Positions 48,170 through 60,008 of a stretch of DNA of 64,000 nucleotides are shown one piece after another. Every line of letters begins with the position of its first letter. The first letter of the stretch is position 1. The notes beneath the pieces were generated by a model. That model was not told where the DNA came from. It saw only the letters and a list, made by a program, of their open reading frames with translations, and made no database searches. A program made the position numbers and the translations under genes. Source of the DNA: Apoda limacodes (lineage: Eukaryota > Arthropoda > Insecta > Lepidoptera > Limacodidae); assembly GCA_946406115.1 (NCBI GenBank), contig OX291558.1, forward strand, positions 15,430,205-15,494,204. The letters are read 5' to 3'.

Positions 48170-48455
48170 ACTCCCTCGCAGCCTAGTTGGTAGTGTAACC
48201 AGCTGATGAGCAGAGGGTGTGGGTTCGATTCCCGCACTGGTCAGAAAAGTATGTCATGATATAAACATTTGTGTCCGTCTTGATTCTGGGTGTATTTATG
48301 TGTGATATGTATGTATTTACAAAATACAAATTAATATATATGTATTTGTATCCGTTGTCTGTTACCCATAACACAAGTTTTGTTTATTTTGGGACCAGAC
48401 GGCGCTGCGTGTAATGTCCAAAAGATATTTATTCATTATTTATTTATATTACTTA
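48170..48455 (+). repeat. tRNA-derived SINE, copy 3 (complete)
   Basis: A tRNA-like head has A-box-like cagcctagttgg and an exact B box GGTTCGATTCC at 48222..48232. The body follows, then the 3' domain ('gttacccataacacaag', 'ggcgctgcgtgtaatgtcc') and an ATT-rich tail. Best preserved member of the family. Confidence 0.8.
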
Positions 48456-48499
48456 ATTAAATCAATGAATAATTTATATATTTATATTTATGTATCTTA

Positions 48500-49300
48500 C
48501 TTTATATATAAAAGGCAATGACCTGACCGACTCATCACACCAGCCCAAACCGCTAAGGATAGAAATTTGAAATTTGGGGAAAGAGTTTAAAATATATTGC
48601 AGGCGTCGTTTAAGAACGGAATTGGTGAAATTCAACTCCTAAGGGGGTAAAATAGGGGTTGGAAGTTTGTATGAAAATCCGTCATATTGTAAGCTAAACC
48701 CATAAAAATTTTTATATGACCTTTTAACTAAAAATCAAGATTGATACATTTTAATGCATTTGAAAAATCATCCCATAGGAGTTAAAATCGGGGATGAAAC
48801 TTTGTATAGGATAATGGTTATTTTTGTGAAAAAAGCTATTAAAATTTCGGGGTTTTAATGGGATATTATATGCTTATTAGCAAATTTACTTGCAACTAGA
48901 CACGAATACTGTTCAGTTCACGTAACGGAAGACTTTTCTATTTCAGCGTTTTTAAAAGTTCAATTCAATTCCCTCTGAGGGGAAGGAAGGAGGTGGCAAA
49001 GTTAGTATGAGAAATATTATTTTTAATGTCAAAATTACTTACTACACTACAAATGAAATAAGTGTTTCAGTGTTTTGCAAAGAGATAGTGGCAAAGTTTG
49101 TATAAAAAGTAATATTTTTGATGTCAAATTTACAATTTTGCAATATCCTGACTGGCACATTATCGCCCAGCCCAAACTTGAAATTCAGACAATTGATTGG
49201 CTTTATATAGAAGGCGTCGTTTAAGAAAGGATTTTTTGAAATTCAATCCCCAAGGAGGTGAAATTGTGGTTGGCAGTTGTTATGAAAATTTATCATTTCA
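48500..49300 (+). repeat. Helitron-like internal repeat, plus-strand copies
   Basis: Opens 'tatataaaaggcaatgacctg', then 'gcccaaaccgctaaggatag' and 'cctaagggggtaaaatagggg'. A second diverged unit is at about 49160-49290. An inverted partner lies at 52970..53345. Confidence 0.6.
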
Positions 49301-49565
49301 AAACTAAGTCTCCTGAAGATACCTCGTGCAATTCAGTGGTGTAATGTTATAGTGAAGCTGACATCGCCCAAATGTGGATGGTGTACTTCTGTAAGTAAGT
49401 GCTACTGAAATTTTTTTTACGAATTTGCAAGGTACTAAAATTTTATCATAATAATGAATTTCCACAAAGTAAATACTGATGCTATAAATAATTTAAAAAC
49501 GGCATGCATAACCAAACAGGCAAAAATGTACATCCAACTTACCAAATTACATGTGCAGTGCGGTG

Positions 49566-50711
49566 CTAGCAAGTAGCCGTGAGCATCATTTCGAACAATT
49601 CCTCAGAACACATCCCCTTGTACAAGCGGTAGAACACATACAGGGAGGAAAAATCGCTTCTCAGACATAAGGGCTCAGTACCCCAAGTGAGTTTGGAACC
49701 GTTGACAATTCTCACCACCCGTCGTTGAACCGTGTCAAGAGGGCCAAGCTGGTAACCGGTTGCACCCGCCCAGAGATGGCAGCAGTATTCCATATGAGGC
49801 CGGACTTGCGACTAGTAAAGCAGCAACCTTTGCCCCGACGTAAGATACTGCTTCGCTCTGTTGAGTAAACCAAGTTTTTTGGACGTCAGCTTCAACTTGT
49901 CCTGCAGATAATCTCGGAACGGAACATCGATGGAGATGTCAACACCAAGGATCCCAATGCTCTTGGAGATGGAGAAGGGAGTGTTCTGGAATTGTGGGAC
50001 CAAAGTGAATTCTGTTTTTTTAGCGGTGAACGCGCAGATTTGTGTCTTTGTAGGGCTGAATCGGGCCAAGTTTTCCCGTCCCCAGTCAGAGACCTTGGAC
50101 AGAGTGATCTCGATTTGAGACACAAGATCTTTACGTTTTTCCTCCACAACGGAACGAGGCATGCTTGCTCGACCCCTGTGAAAAGCGTCTTTAGTACTGT
50201 CATCTGCATAGCAGTGTATGTTGTTAATGTCCAACATATCACTGATATGCAGAAGAAACAGCGTGGAAGACCACACAGAGCCTTGCGGGAAACCAGCATT
50301 AATGTCCATGCTATCAGAGCAACTTTCGTCAACTACGGCTCGTATGCGCCTTCCGGACAAAAAGCTAGGCACCCATTTGCACAAACTCTCGGGCACTTCG
50401 TAAGATGGCAACTTCGATAGAAGACCCCAGTTCCACACTCGATCGATCGTCTTCGCTATGTCCAGGCTATTTGCCAATGCCTTCCCCTGACTCTCAATGG
50501 GTAGTGCCCGTCGGTAGGTTAGATACACTAGAAGGTCATCAGTCGAGCGACCGTGGCCAAAGCCATATTGACGGTCACTGACCAAGTCGTTTTCTTCTAG
50601 GTATCTTAGAAGCTGTATGTTGATCACACGCTCCACCACCTTGGAGAGAATAGTGATAGGCCTGTAATTCGATGGATCTGATCTGTCGCCCTTTTTGGGC
50701 ACCGGGTGCAC
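49566..50711 (-). pseudogene. Reverse transcriptase of LINE family A
   Basis: Two frames: 50711..49812 (299 codons) and 49793..49566. Motifs in order are PVPKKGD, NYRPITIL, YGFGHGRSTDD, SLDIAK, GFPQGSVWS and CYADDST with the YADD catalytic box, then the thumb. The first frame opens in the RT N-terminal region. A substitution of the conserved Phe-Asp in AKxFDR (here AKTIDR) and the frame break indicate decay. It would copy its own RNA at a nicked target. Confidence 0.88.
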
Positions 50712-51599
50712 ATTCGCAGTTTGCTATGAAGACGGAAATTGCCTAGTACGCGAAGAGGCGCATAAGTACAGGACATTACTCAGGAGCACACTATTTTAGG
50801 ACCATTGCTGGTATACCGTCTCGCCTACTAGACTTATGAACATTAAGAGAAAGAAACGCCCCCGGACCTCCCGCTGTGCTATGGAGATTTCCGACATTGT
50901 GAACCGCATTAAGGGATAGCAGCTTCGTCGTTCATATTCGATTTGGAGGCAAAGAGACTGCCTAATAGATCGGCTTTCTCTTTTGCACTATGGGCCAAGT
51001 AACCGTCGGTCTTTCGCAGTGTTGGCAACGACGACTGGCAGAAGTTCCCCTCGGCAGCTTTAGCACGCGACCAGAAAGCACAAGTCCCAGAGGGATAGCT
51101 CGCAAGTCACCCACCTATTTTTTCGATGAATTGGAATTTAACTCTGGCAGTTGCTTCCTTACTGAACGACGTCAGAATCTTTTGAGCTAAAGCATAGCTG
51201 CCTCCACGGGTACGATGCATAAAATTCTCGCAATCCATCCCAGTCTACCAACTTATAGTGCTTATAACTTATACACATGACGCCAATTAGTTGGCCCAGA
51301 TGGATCAGGTTGTGTGCCTGAGATTTGAGTCCGAACGGGACTGTGGTCCGAGGAACCAAGAGGCGCATCCACTGAAACGGAATGTTTATCCGGACATGTA
51401 GTCAGCAGAAGGTCCAGTAAGGAGCTCGTATAGTAATCTATATCTGGTATTCTATCGGAGAAAGAACCAGCTGAGATAATCCATAGTGTGGCCGCCGTGA
51501 TCTACGCGCACCCACAATATCGACAGATCCCTGTCTTTAAGGCTATGAAGGCGGCGACATCAGATATCATCCCGGACGAACAAACATACACCGGCACGA

Positions 51600-51829
51600 C
51601 TCACAAAATTGTGCTCGATTTTTTAGCTGGGATAGTGAAGGTATAATGTGTCGGCTGGGCAGGATATCTGCATCTCCGTTAGAAAAATAATGGTCGGCTG
51701 CGCAGTCTCAAGATGGTGGTAGACTGTGTTTAGATTTCCATGAATACCCCTGATGTTGCAAAAATCCACATTATATGTGGACACAGTAGCCACTATAAAA
51801 ACTCTTTTTCTTTTATTTTTTCTGGCCAT
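51600..51829 (-). pseudogene. LINE endonuclease N-terminus
   Basis: The minus frame starting at 51829 has a basic start (MARKNKRKR) and then NIRGIHGNLNTV...ETAQPTIIFLTEMQI. This is the beginning of the apurinic-like endonuclease domain of jockey-group LINEs, with the Asn and Glu metal-site residues in place. It soon loses its frame. Confidence 0.75.
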
Positions 51830-52969
51830 TAAAATATGAAAAAAGTTACTTAGACTAAGGATGACGATTCACTGCACAGACAGCTTAGAGGACAAAAGGT
51901 GCGGTACTAGAACTGCCGAAGCTCGACCCAGATTATACGGTTGCTGGCATGGCGGGCGGAAGGCCCCTGATCCCCTTCTGTTGCAGTAGCCGGATCCACT
52001 CCGGTCTCCTTCTCCGGCAAGACTACTACTTCAGAGATTGTACACAGGCTGGCGGTTCAGTCTCCCAGGGCGGAAATTAAGTAATCCCTTAGTTCGGAAA
52101 CCCGTCTAACCTGCGGGCGGCCAGCGGTGAGCCGTTTCATCTGGTCTCCCTGACCACCGTACCAGCACGCCATGTCTACGCCGAGCAATGACAGCAATGA
52201 GCACCGCCGGTCCTTCACCGTCCGCGCAGCGAATCCTCAAAGAGCTGTGGCAACCTTAATTACCGCCAGGAACACAACACTACTGAATGTTAGTGTTATT
52301 ATGGCTGCAGTTTTCTGTAAGGTAAAAGGCCAAAATCCAAAAGTTAATTTTAAATTAGAAACAGAGCAAAATGGTAGTCTCAATTTTTAGACTTAACATA
52401 CAAACATACGGTAACTAACTCACACCAACACAGTTATTCCAGCTTCATTTTGTCACCCTTGGCAAAATAAACTCGCGGCATTCAATTCATACATTCATCG
52501 ATTATTATCGGTACCTCTCGAAAAACAAGATTATTCCTCAGAACTCAACATAATTTATCAAATAGCTCATTCCAATGGAACCGACCAAAAGCTGATAGAT
52601 CTTCTTGATTAAGAAGAAATTTTATTCCAGGGCAACAGCGGCACTGTACCCTGTAATTGAGAAAATATTAAAAAATACAAAGCTATTTTAACTTATTATG
52701 GACAAATTTCTGAAAAAATTGCGTCGTAATGACATTTAGGTCGCCTATCATACAAATAATACATTAAAAAGAACATTGTGCAATACCAAAAAACGCACAG
52801 AACATTCAAGAAAGTCTGGTATATATGTATATAGGTATATATATTGACGAGGATCAGCTCGAGTTACGTAACCGTGCGTTTGATGAAACACTGGGTTTAC
52901 TGGACCCCTGGGTAGGTTTAAGAGTTAAGTAAATTCACTAATAAATATATTATATCTGATACAAACTTT

Positions 52970-53345
52970 ATCACGCTATTTCACCCACTTTGGGGTTGAA
53001 GTTTGAAAAATGCTGAAACACGTCATTCTTTTTTTGCAACCGAAAGTGTATTATAACAATTTTCATAGTTTTATTGACAAAAAACAGTGAAATGTACCAT
53101 TCTTGATTTTTAGTCAAAAGGTCGAATGCAAATGGGTTTAGCCTGCAATATTAAGGAATATATACGAATTTCCAGTCCCTATTTCACCCCGTTAGGAGAC
53201 GAAATTTGCAAAATCCGTAATTAAACGATGCCTTTAATTTACATTTTAATCCAAACTCCTTCCCCAAATTTCAAATTTCTATCCTTAGCGGTTTGGGCTG
53301 GGCAGTGATAAGTCAGTCAGGGCATTGCCTTTCATATATATATAG
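52970..53345 (-). repeat. Helitron-like internal repeat, inverted partner
   Basis: Reverse-complement match to 48500..48860, including 'ctatccttagcggtttgggc' and 'agggcattgcctttcatata'. Together the two face each other around the LINE. Confidence 0.65.
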
Positions 53346-53426
53346 AGATAGTGTTAAAGGCCATGTTATGTCAAAAAACTGTCTGATTTCTTTATACAGC
53401 AAACATAAATATTCTACCTATCTGTG

Positions 53427-53453
53427 TGGGTGTGTGTGTGTGTGTGTGTGTGT
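53427..53453 (+). repeat. (TG)n microsatellite
   Basis: Uninterrupted TG run of about 13 units. Confidence 0.9.
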
Positions 53454-53989
53454 ATTCGAAAGTACAGTTATTTTCTTTCTCGCTTCTTTCTATACAAGTT
53501 AGCCCCATGGTTTGGTCTGCAGAAAACATATAGTAGCCGTGGAAACTGATTAGGATAAAAAAAACATCTATACATATAGTTAATTTAGGGTTCGGGTCTA
53601 GGATGCGCCAAGGTTTTCCCAAAACAGAGGATATACTTCGCATTGGCATGGCTTGATTCTATTTTCCGTGACTGTTACTCGATTTTTTAAACATGATCAA
53701 GGAATAAATATCTAGATCCGCAGTGTGCCAGTTTTTTATTATATTGTAAAAGTTAAAAGTTGAACAGGATTCTTGTTTTTTTTTTATACAAATGGTTTCA
53801 CATAATATTTCAAGTGAATAAAATCATTTCTCAAGATTTTGGACAAAAGCACAGACATAGATATACGTCTTAAGGCCATAGCTACAAATCCATGATGTGT
53901 AATTAGTAAATGTCAATAAAAAAGAAAAATCCAATATAGTAGTAGTAAATAATATTAGTAATGTAGTGAAATCAAATTATCCAATTTAA

Positions 53990-54180
53990 AAAAAAAACCG
54001 GCCAAGTGCGAATCGGACTCGACATCATCAGTGAAAATTAACAGGTTAATTAACTAAAATAAATTTAAATTTAATATAAAAATTAATATAAATTTAATTT
54101 CAGACGGACAGACGGACGGACAGCGAAATCTTAGTAATGGGTCCCTTTTTGTACACCTTGGGTACGGAACCCTGAAAAGA
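53990..54180 (+). repeat. Old dispersed retroelement end
   Basis: 'ggccaagtgcgaatcggact' at the start and 'gacagacggacggacag' then 'gggtacggaaccctgaaaag' at the end. Pieces of the same consensus occur near 21745, 24225, 28685, 30655, 40830, 56435 and 59655. Confidence 0.55.
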
Positions 54181-54295
54181 ACCCAGGCCCACAGAAATCA
54201 TATCGATTAAACGAGAAGTAGCTTAGAATCCCTCACCAATTTATCCTCGTTTCTCTTTCCTGCTCGATCATCATCATATCTTGATCACCATCTAT

Positions 54296-54531
54296 GTATA
54301 ACCTATTCATACAGACTAGGAATTGCAATGTAGCAGCATTTTTAATCGGTATGATTTTTGCTGAATCGACATGAATCCAGTGCGGAACCAGCAACTTATA
54401 ATTTTAACTATCTATTTATAACCTATTCATACAGACTAGGGATTGCAACCTAGCAGCATTTTTAATTGCTATGTTTTTTGCTGAATCAATATAAATCCAG
54501 TGCGAATCCAGCACTTATAATTTTAACTGTA
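54296..54531 (+). repeat. Tandem duplication, unit 120 bp
   Basis: 'acctattcatacagactagg' begins at 54301 and again at 54421; the two units differ by scattered substitutions. Confidence 0.85.
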
Positions 54532-55648
54532 AGAAAAAAGATTATCTCAAAATTAAGTACTCAACTAACTACAAATCAGTTAAACTTAGTTAGGTACTAT
54601 GCATCTAACAAATTACACCTAGGAAGAAGTAGTAGTTGCAAGAAAGCTGGCTTCTATTTCGCCCAGAGGCTAAAATACCATGTTACGAGGAGAGTTAAAG
54701 GAGAAATGCAGTTAGGGTTCTAATTAATAAAACATAAACATTGACCTACTTTACATTATAATTAGTTTAGGTATGCTTTTTATTTCATATTATATTTTAG
54801 GTGCGTAATTCTTAAATATTTTATTTTAGCTATTTCGATTTTATTTTAGTATTTAGTGTTAATTTTTTGATATATGAAATAAGAGTTAGTAATACGATAA
54901 ATATGACATTAAGGGAAGTCAGATTTAAGTATCTTCGTTTTGTTTTGTTGTAGATTGACATATTGAACTTAGCGAGGGCGAGTATTAACAAAAATGGTGG
55001 TAAATATACTGGAAACCGTTATCCAACGGACGCAAAGCAGGGAGAATTTCGTTCAATAACCGGTCAATATTTATCTCTGTTGCGCGTGCATAATTATTTG
55101 CCGTCGCGCTCGCACAGATGCGATGACCGCTGTCATTAGAAATTACTACTATTTTGACCACTGAACACAGGCTAAATGTGCATAAACATATAAAAATCAG
55201 AAACTAGCTGAAACAAGGTTTTTTATAAACACCACGAGAAACTCAATACAATAAACAAAAAAGATTGCATAAAACTATTACAAATCATACAGAATTCATG
55301 CACTCGTACTAGTACGATTTAATAAGGCAGCTTATTCGCGCGTATTTCATAAACATTTGTTTTTATAAAATTCACCCAGGCCAAGGAAACCATACCATAC
55401 AACTAAGTTTGAAGTTTAATAAAATTATTTTAGTTAAAACTATGAAAATTATGATTTGGGCTTTTGGTCGAAAACTTATAATGAACTATTGAACTATGGT
55501 AGTATCATCTTATTGAGTTTATGTAACCATTTACTTAAGAATTAAAATTTTGTACATGTAATTATAGTTCTCTAGTAAAATAAAAAAAACGATGATATTA
55601 ACAGGCAGCATGGACTAATAATACCTTATGAAAGGTCCTTAAAGATAC

Positions 55649-56122
55649 CTACATGAAACCAAAAATCAATTTACGAATGAAAAACAAATTACCAAAGACT
55701 TGGCAGTAGACTGTCCTTAGCGACGAATAGAAAAATGTAACTAATCGATTGACGAATGCTTTACCGAGTTTTGGCGCGAATCTTAAAAAGGAGTGGTGTT
55801 TTTCGAGTTTAATTTTTCTAAATTTATTAAGTGTGTTTAGATTTGAATATTTTAGCAATGTTTTACAAAAGCTTTTAAGAATTGTGCACCGGAGGCTCAT
55901 GAATAGAGAATTATGAAGAAATAAGCAGGACATGACGCGCAATTTCTGAAGAATCCACACCAAAACTCCCGCCCTATCTTGGGGCATGTAAACGAGGACG
56001 CGCGATATCGCCGCGATAAAACTAGAATATGGCGTTTCGCCAAACTTAGATTTAAGCACAGGACCTGATTTACACATGACTCTGGAGAAATGATATGCAA
56101 TAATGCGATATCTGGTCTCCAA
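55649..56122 (-). CDS. Unexplained 157-codon open frame
   Basis: An ATG-to-stop frame of 157 codons on the minus strand is long for such AT-rich DNA. The predicted protein is basic and rich in Leu, Ser, Phe and Arg, with no signal peptide, clear domain or repeat. No splice or poly(A) context supports a host gene. It may be part of an old retroelement or chance; I do not recognise it. Confidence 0.2.
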   Translation of the reverse strand: METRYRIIAYHFSRVMCKSGPVLKSKFGETPYSSFIAAISRVLVYMPQDRAGVLVWILQKLRVMSCLFLHNSLFMSLRCTILKSFCKTLLKYSNLNTLNKFRKIKLEKHHSFLRFAPKLGKAFVNRLVTFFYSSLRTVYCQVFGNLFFIRKLIFGFM

Positions 56123-57287
56123 ATCGGAAAAAGAAGGAAGGAATGGTTTATCAATGATGACCTGATGCCCTGATGAGATCCTGCTTCGTGTGCAATTACA
56201 TGATTCTAGGTCAACAGGAAGTACCCCATAGGTTTTGATTTATTTGTTAATGTCAAAATATGCGAGAATTATTTTTTTAATTGCGACAAGTTAGAAGCTT
56301 GATTTATTTTTTTCACAGCCTCAAGGGACCGTAGTTTTTGATATTAATTTCAACTTGATACCTGTATGCGTTCCTGAAAATAAGGGTCTTGACAGACGCA
56401 CAACAAAGTGATCCTATAAGGGTTCCTTTTATCCTTTTTAGGTACGGAACCCGAAAAATAACAATATATATGGAAAACGAATTTCGAAAAATATATTTTA
56501 CCATAAATATTCAATGGACTGCCTCAACATATTTTGCAAAAATTAAAAATGTATAAACCCATACTATGTATTAAAAACTATATTAAAAAAAGTGTCTTAT
56601 GGCAAAGCGATCTCGACTATTCGCAGTTAAGCACTGCCAGGTTTCAGCGGAAGCTTTATTTCAGATTTTTCATCCATATATTCAGCGGCGGCCTTAGGGG
56701 GTGGCGAACAGGGCAATTGCCCGGGGCCTCGCTCTTGCAGGGGCCTCGGGCAACAACAGCAAAGTTAAAAAATATAGATTTTCTAAAAAAATGTAACAAT
56801 AATAACTTTTGATTTTGATCCTTAATTATTTATTTAGGTTATAACATAGAGGTAAATTAAAATAATGTTAGTTAACTAATTCATTCATTCAAAACATAAT
56901 TGAAAAATTTATTATGGCGCCTTGAAACACTTGAAGATCGGTTTTTAAATCGCATAGCAACTCGGGTCAGCTCGGGAGTTGGGACATAATGTTCTGGTTC
57001 TGCTCCTCCATCGCTCGGGGAATCCCCGTGTTTCATTCCATTCGTCAATACTTGTCACCTTGGGATTATTTGGCTTGCAATATGAGTTACAAAGTCGTCA
57101 CTGTACCGTACATATCTTTCAAATTTTTTGAATGTTTCGTTCTTATAGTATTTAAAGTATTGAGTGAGCTGGAAAAGTGTAAATTATAGTATTTAAGTAA
57201 AGAGTAATCTGAAAAAGCGTAAAAACACTGTGTTATACTTAAAAAATATTTCTGACTGTTTGTGCGAAACAAAACAAGATTTACGAA

Positions 57288-57720
57288 ATGAGTTGGCGTG
57301 ATCGTGATGCCGGTAGAAAATTTGAGTCAGGTAGTTCAAAAAGGAAACGAGCTATCTAAAGAAAACAGGTAGAAGAAAATCTACTTGGATCTTTATATAA
57401 ATATATAAAAAGTGATTATCAATAAACCTCTACAAAACATTTATTGACTGAAAGTGACTCTAATCCTAATCCAGCTGAAAACTTTTCGTCCACATCATCA
57501 TGGGTGCTGCCGCCGTCATCAAGTCAAAACAGCGAGGGTGATGATGAATTTACTACATCCTTGTCTCTTAGGGCACCGATGCCGCCGTCAACGCTATCTA
57601 GTCAAGAACGTGAATCTAAGCTCGAGTGTATATGACTGCTGGATTGGAAAATCTGAATACTCAAAATGACCCCGGTTTGTGGCCCATAACAATTACTGAT
57701 GTAGACCGAACTGAGATTGT
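57288..57720 (+). pseudogene. N-terminal part of a ZMYM/TTF-type hAT transposase
   Basis: ATG at 57288 opens MSWRDRDAGRKFESGSSKRKRA and is broken by stops. Later fragments keep a Ser/Pro-rich linker and the NDPGLWPITITD words seen before the TTF zinc-finger domain of such transposases. No zinc finger or catalytic part follows. Confidence 0.5.
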
Positions 57721-57789
57721 ATTAAAAGGTCCAATCCGGGTTAAAGTTAGTTTATATTTTATATTAAAAAATATTAAATCCAAGGGTCT

Positions 57790-58383
57790 ACTAAATTGCA
57801 CAGCTTTAGCCAATGCCTTATTAAATGGCATAGAGATAAGGTTTGGACCACTCGTGAATGATGAACAGTGCTACTTGCCGCGGCATTTCACCCAAAGTTC
57901 CGGTTGATACGGCTGGAAACGTATGACAGCAGTAAAGTAGATGCAGTAAAAAAGTGCATGGAAAAAAGATGGAAGCTGCCCTTCGACAAAAAGCAGCGGA
58001 AGATACGAAGGACAAAGATAGTTTAAGTGGCGGAGGGAGCACTGCGAGTAACAACGATGATGACACTTTTTTAATTCTGTCGCTCAGTCTATAGAAAAAC
58101 CAAAGCTCCAATCTTTAAAGAGTAAAGCGCAAAGTCTCGTTAAAATGTGGTTGGACATGAAATCAAAAGACTCGTTCAACGATGCTGTATTCCTCGGGGA
58201 ACAGATATTCATAAATCTATTCATTAAATACAATACTGCTATACCCTCAAGAGCTGCAGTTGAACGTCTCTTTTCCACGGGTAAAGACATTTTAACACCA
58301 AAACGAGCCTCGCTTTCGGACGAGTACTTCTACATGTTAACGTTCATGAAGGGGAATATGCACCTTATGCCCGACGATTAACA
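57790..58383 (+). pseudogene. C-terminal part of a hAT transposase (dimerisation domain)
   Basis: Fragments (NALLNGIEIRFGPLVNDEQC near 57805-57870, then frame-shifted pieces) lead to 58145..58381. That frame has IPSRAAVERLFSTGKDILTPKRASL, the hAT family C-terminal dimerisation motif, up to the stop. Upstream catalytic domain lost. Confidence 0.8.
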
Positions 58384-58774
58384 CATTTGGATTATACAAG
58401 TATTTTGTTTTGTTCCAAAACTTATACCAACAGGTTTTATAAGTTCACAAACGCAACGATATAAAAATGCAATTTTACACATATTAACGGATTAACGATT
58501 AACGTTAACTTGCGTTAATTCTTCCGAAATGTAACGCTTTAACGTTTAACGAAGCTAACTTTTTTGTAGCGGGTCAACGATTAACGAAGTTAACTATTTG
58601 ATTAACGGTGCCCAGCTATGACCATATTCTTATCATTATTTCGCATTTTGTCATAGATTAGAAAGAAAGATACGAAGACAGGTAAAAAGCCAGCGCGTGC
58701 GAGCGTGATAACCAGATATTACGTACTATCCCCTGGATTTCGTTACTTCGAGGTATTGCGCGCCATATATCACA

Positions 58775-59065
58775 CTCATATTATAAAGGCGAAAGTTTGT
58801 GAATGTGTTTGTATGTATGTTACTTCTTTACGCTGAAACGGCTAGGCCACTTTGAAAAAAATTTAGCATGGTGGTAGCCAATACCCAGGGTTTATTACAT
58901 TTTATCCTAAAAAAATCAGAAGTTCCTGCGGGAACAACTATAACCGAGTTAAACAAACTATAGCTGCAGCTATAGCTTGCTATAGCAAATTTCATTAGTA
59001 TAATTAAGATGTTCCACGCCGATAACTGAATTTAGGGCGGGAGGAGCCGCTGGCAAAATCGAATA
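58775..59065 (+). mobile_element. Non-autonomous Helitron, copy 5
   Basis: Head 'atattataaaggcgaaagtt', interior 'gcttgctatagcaaatttc' and tail 'aggagccgctggcaaaatcg' match the family; the CTAG end has mutated. Confidence 0.6.
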
Positions 59066-59886
59066 TCAGGAATTGGAAATGAGGCACGAAGTTTTAATAG
59101 TAGTGTAGTTGATATATTCCCTAGAGCAAGCTGGGCTTTTGGGCTTGTATTAAGGTACTGCCACTGAGATAGTTATGCTTTGATTTTTTCCTATCAAGTA
59201 ATGTGACCTAAATACAAATACTACGTTTTCAATCATTATTCGATAAGACTGGGACTTAAGACTGACACTTAGTCTACGAGGCTGAATTTAATATTGCTCC
59301 ACTTTTGTTATAATATTTAGCAGCTAGCTAAACCACCGTGTTAAATGTGTTTCTTTATATATTTAAATACTAAATGAAGAAACACAAAACATTGTTATTT
59401 CGAGTAATTATTGTGTACGTTTTAAGTTGTTCATTATTTTCTTTATTTACGCAATAAGTATACGCCAAATGTTAATAATTTGTGATGATTTTGTTATAAA
59501 ACTACAGTTTTCTATTTATAAATGTCAAAAAAATTAAACAGATCAAAATCTAAAAGAGATTATACGAGCAATTTTTAAAGCAATGATTGAAAAATAATAT
59601 TGGTACTTGAATATTTTTCACCTCAAGCTTAAACAGAAAATATTTTTTTATTTCCGACGGACGGACGGACATGACAGTGATCTGCGAAATTTTCTGTTTT
59701 TCCTTTTATGAAACAAAACCTTAAAGATATAGACAAACTATGTACCTTCCAAGGTCTAAAAAACTGAGAAACAAATATCCCTATTGTAATTTCTCATGGT
59801 CAATATATCAATGCACTCTAATCAATTTCAAGGTCCGAAAATTGATATTCAAAAAATATTCATACTGCGCTCTCCAGGGGTATCAA

Positions 59887-59894
59887 TATATAAG
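59887..59894 (+). promoter_or_regulatory. Candidate TATA box of UGT 2
   Basis: TATATAAG lies 115 bases before the UGT 2 start codon, leaving room for a 5' leader of roughly 85-90 bases. TATA-like strings are common in AT-rich DNA, so this is tentative. Confidence 0.35.
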
Positions 59895-60008
59895 CTTTTT
59901 GACACTGTACTGTACAGCATTTTGAAACCGGCACTCAACTACAAAACACGGTATTTCGCCGCATCTAGTGTCCCCACGAAACGCCGCGTGGGTCATCCTT
60001 GAGCGAAA

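Larger units (their letters stand above)
49560..52180 (-). mobile_element. Jockey-like LINE (family A), longest copy
   Basis: Read on the minus strand from about 52180: a GC-rich region that may be the end of ORF1 or 5' UTR, an endonuclease start (51829..51600), a decayed middle, and a reverse transcriptase (50711..49566). The high GC content stands out from the flanks. The 3' tail typical of family A is missing at 49560, so the 3' end is truncated or rearranged. Frameshifts in the middle make it inactive. Confidence 0.85.
56693..58621 (+). mobile_element. Composite hAT relic
   Basis: The left end at 56693 opens cagcggcggccttaggggg and 'gggcaattgcccggggcc', which resembles ends of ZMYM/TTF-type hAT elements. 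The right end GTGCCCAGCTATG (58609..58621) belongs to another hAT type and is preceded by TTAACG-type subterminal repeats (58490-58600). Coding remnants in between come from two transposases (57288..57720 and 57790..58383), so one hAT probably landed in another, followed by deletion. Confidence 0.55.

Noticed and set aside
48172..48245. True tRNA gene
   Set aside because: Pol III boxes are present, but arms do not pair well and the sequence continues into a SINE body and tail.
49930..50420. Open frames of 62-142 codons on the plus strand
   Set aside because: They are antisense shadows of the reverse transcriptase on the minus strand.
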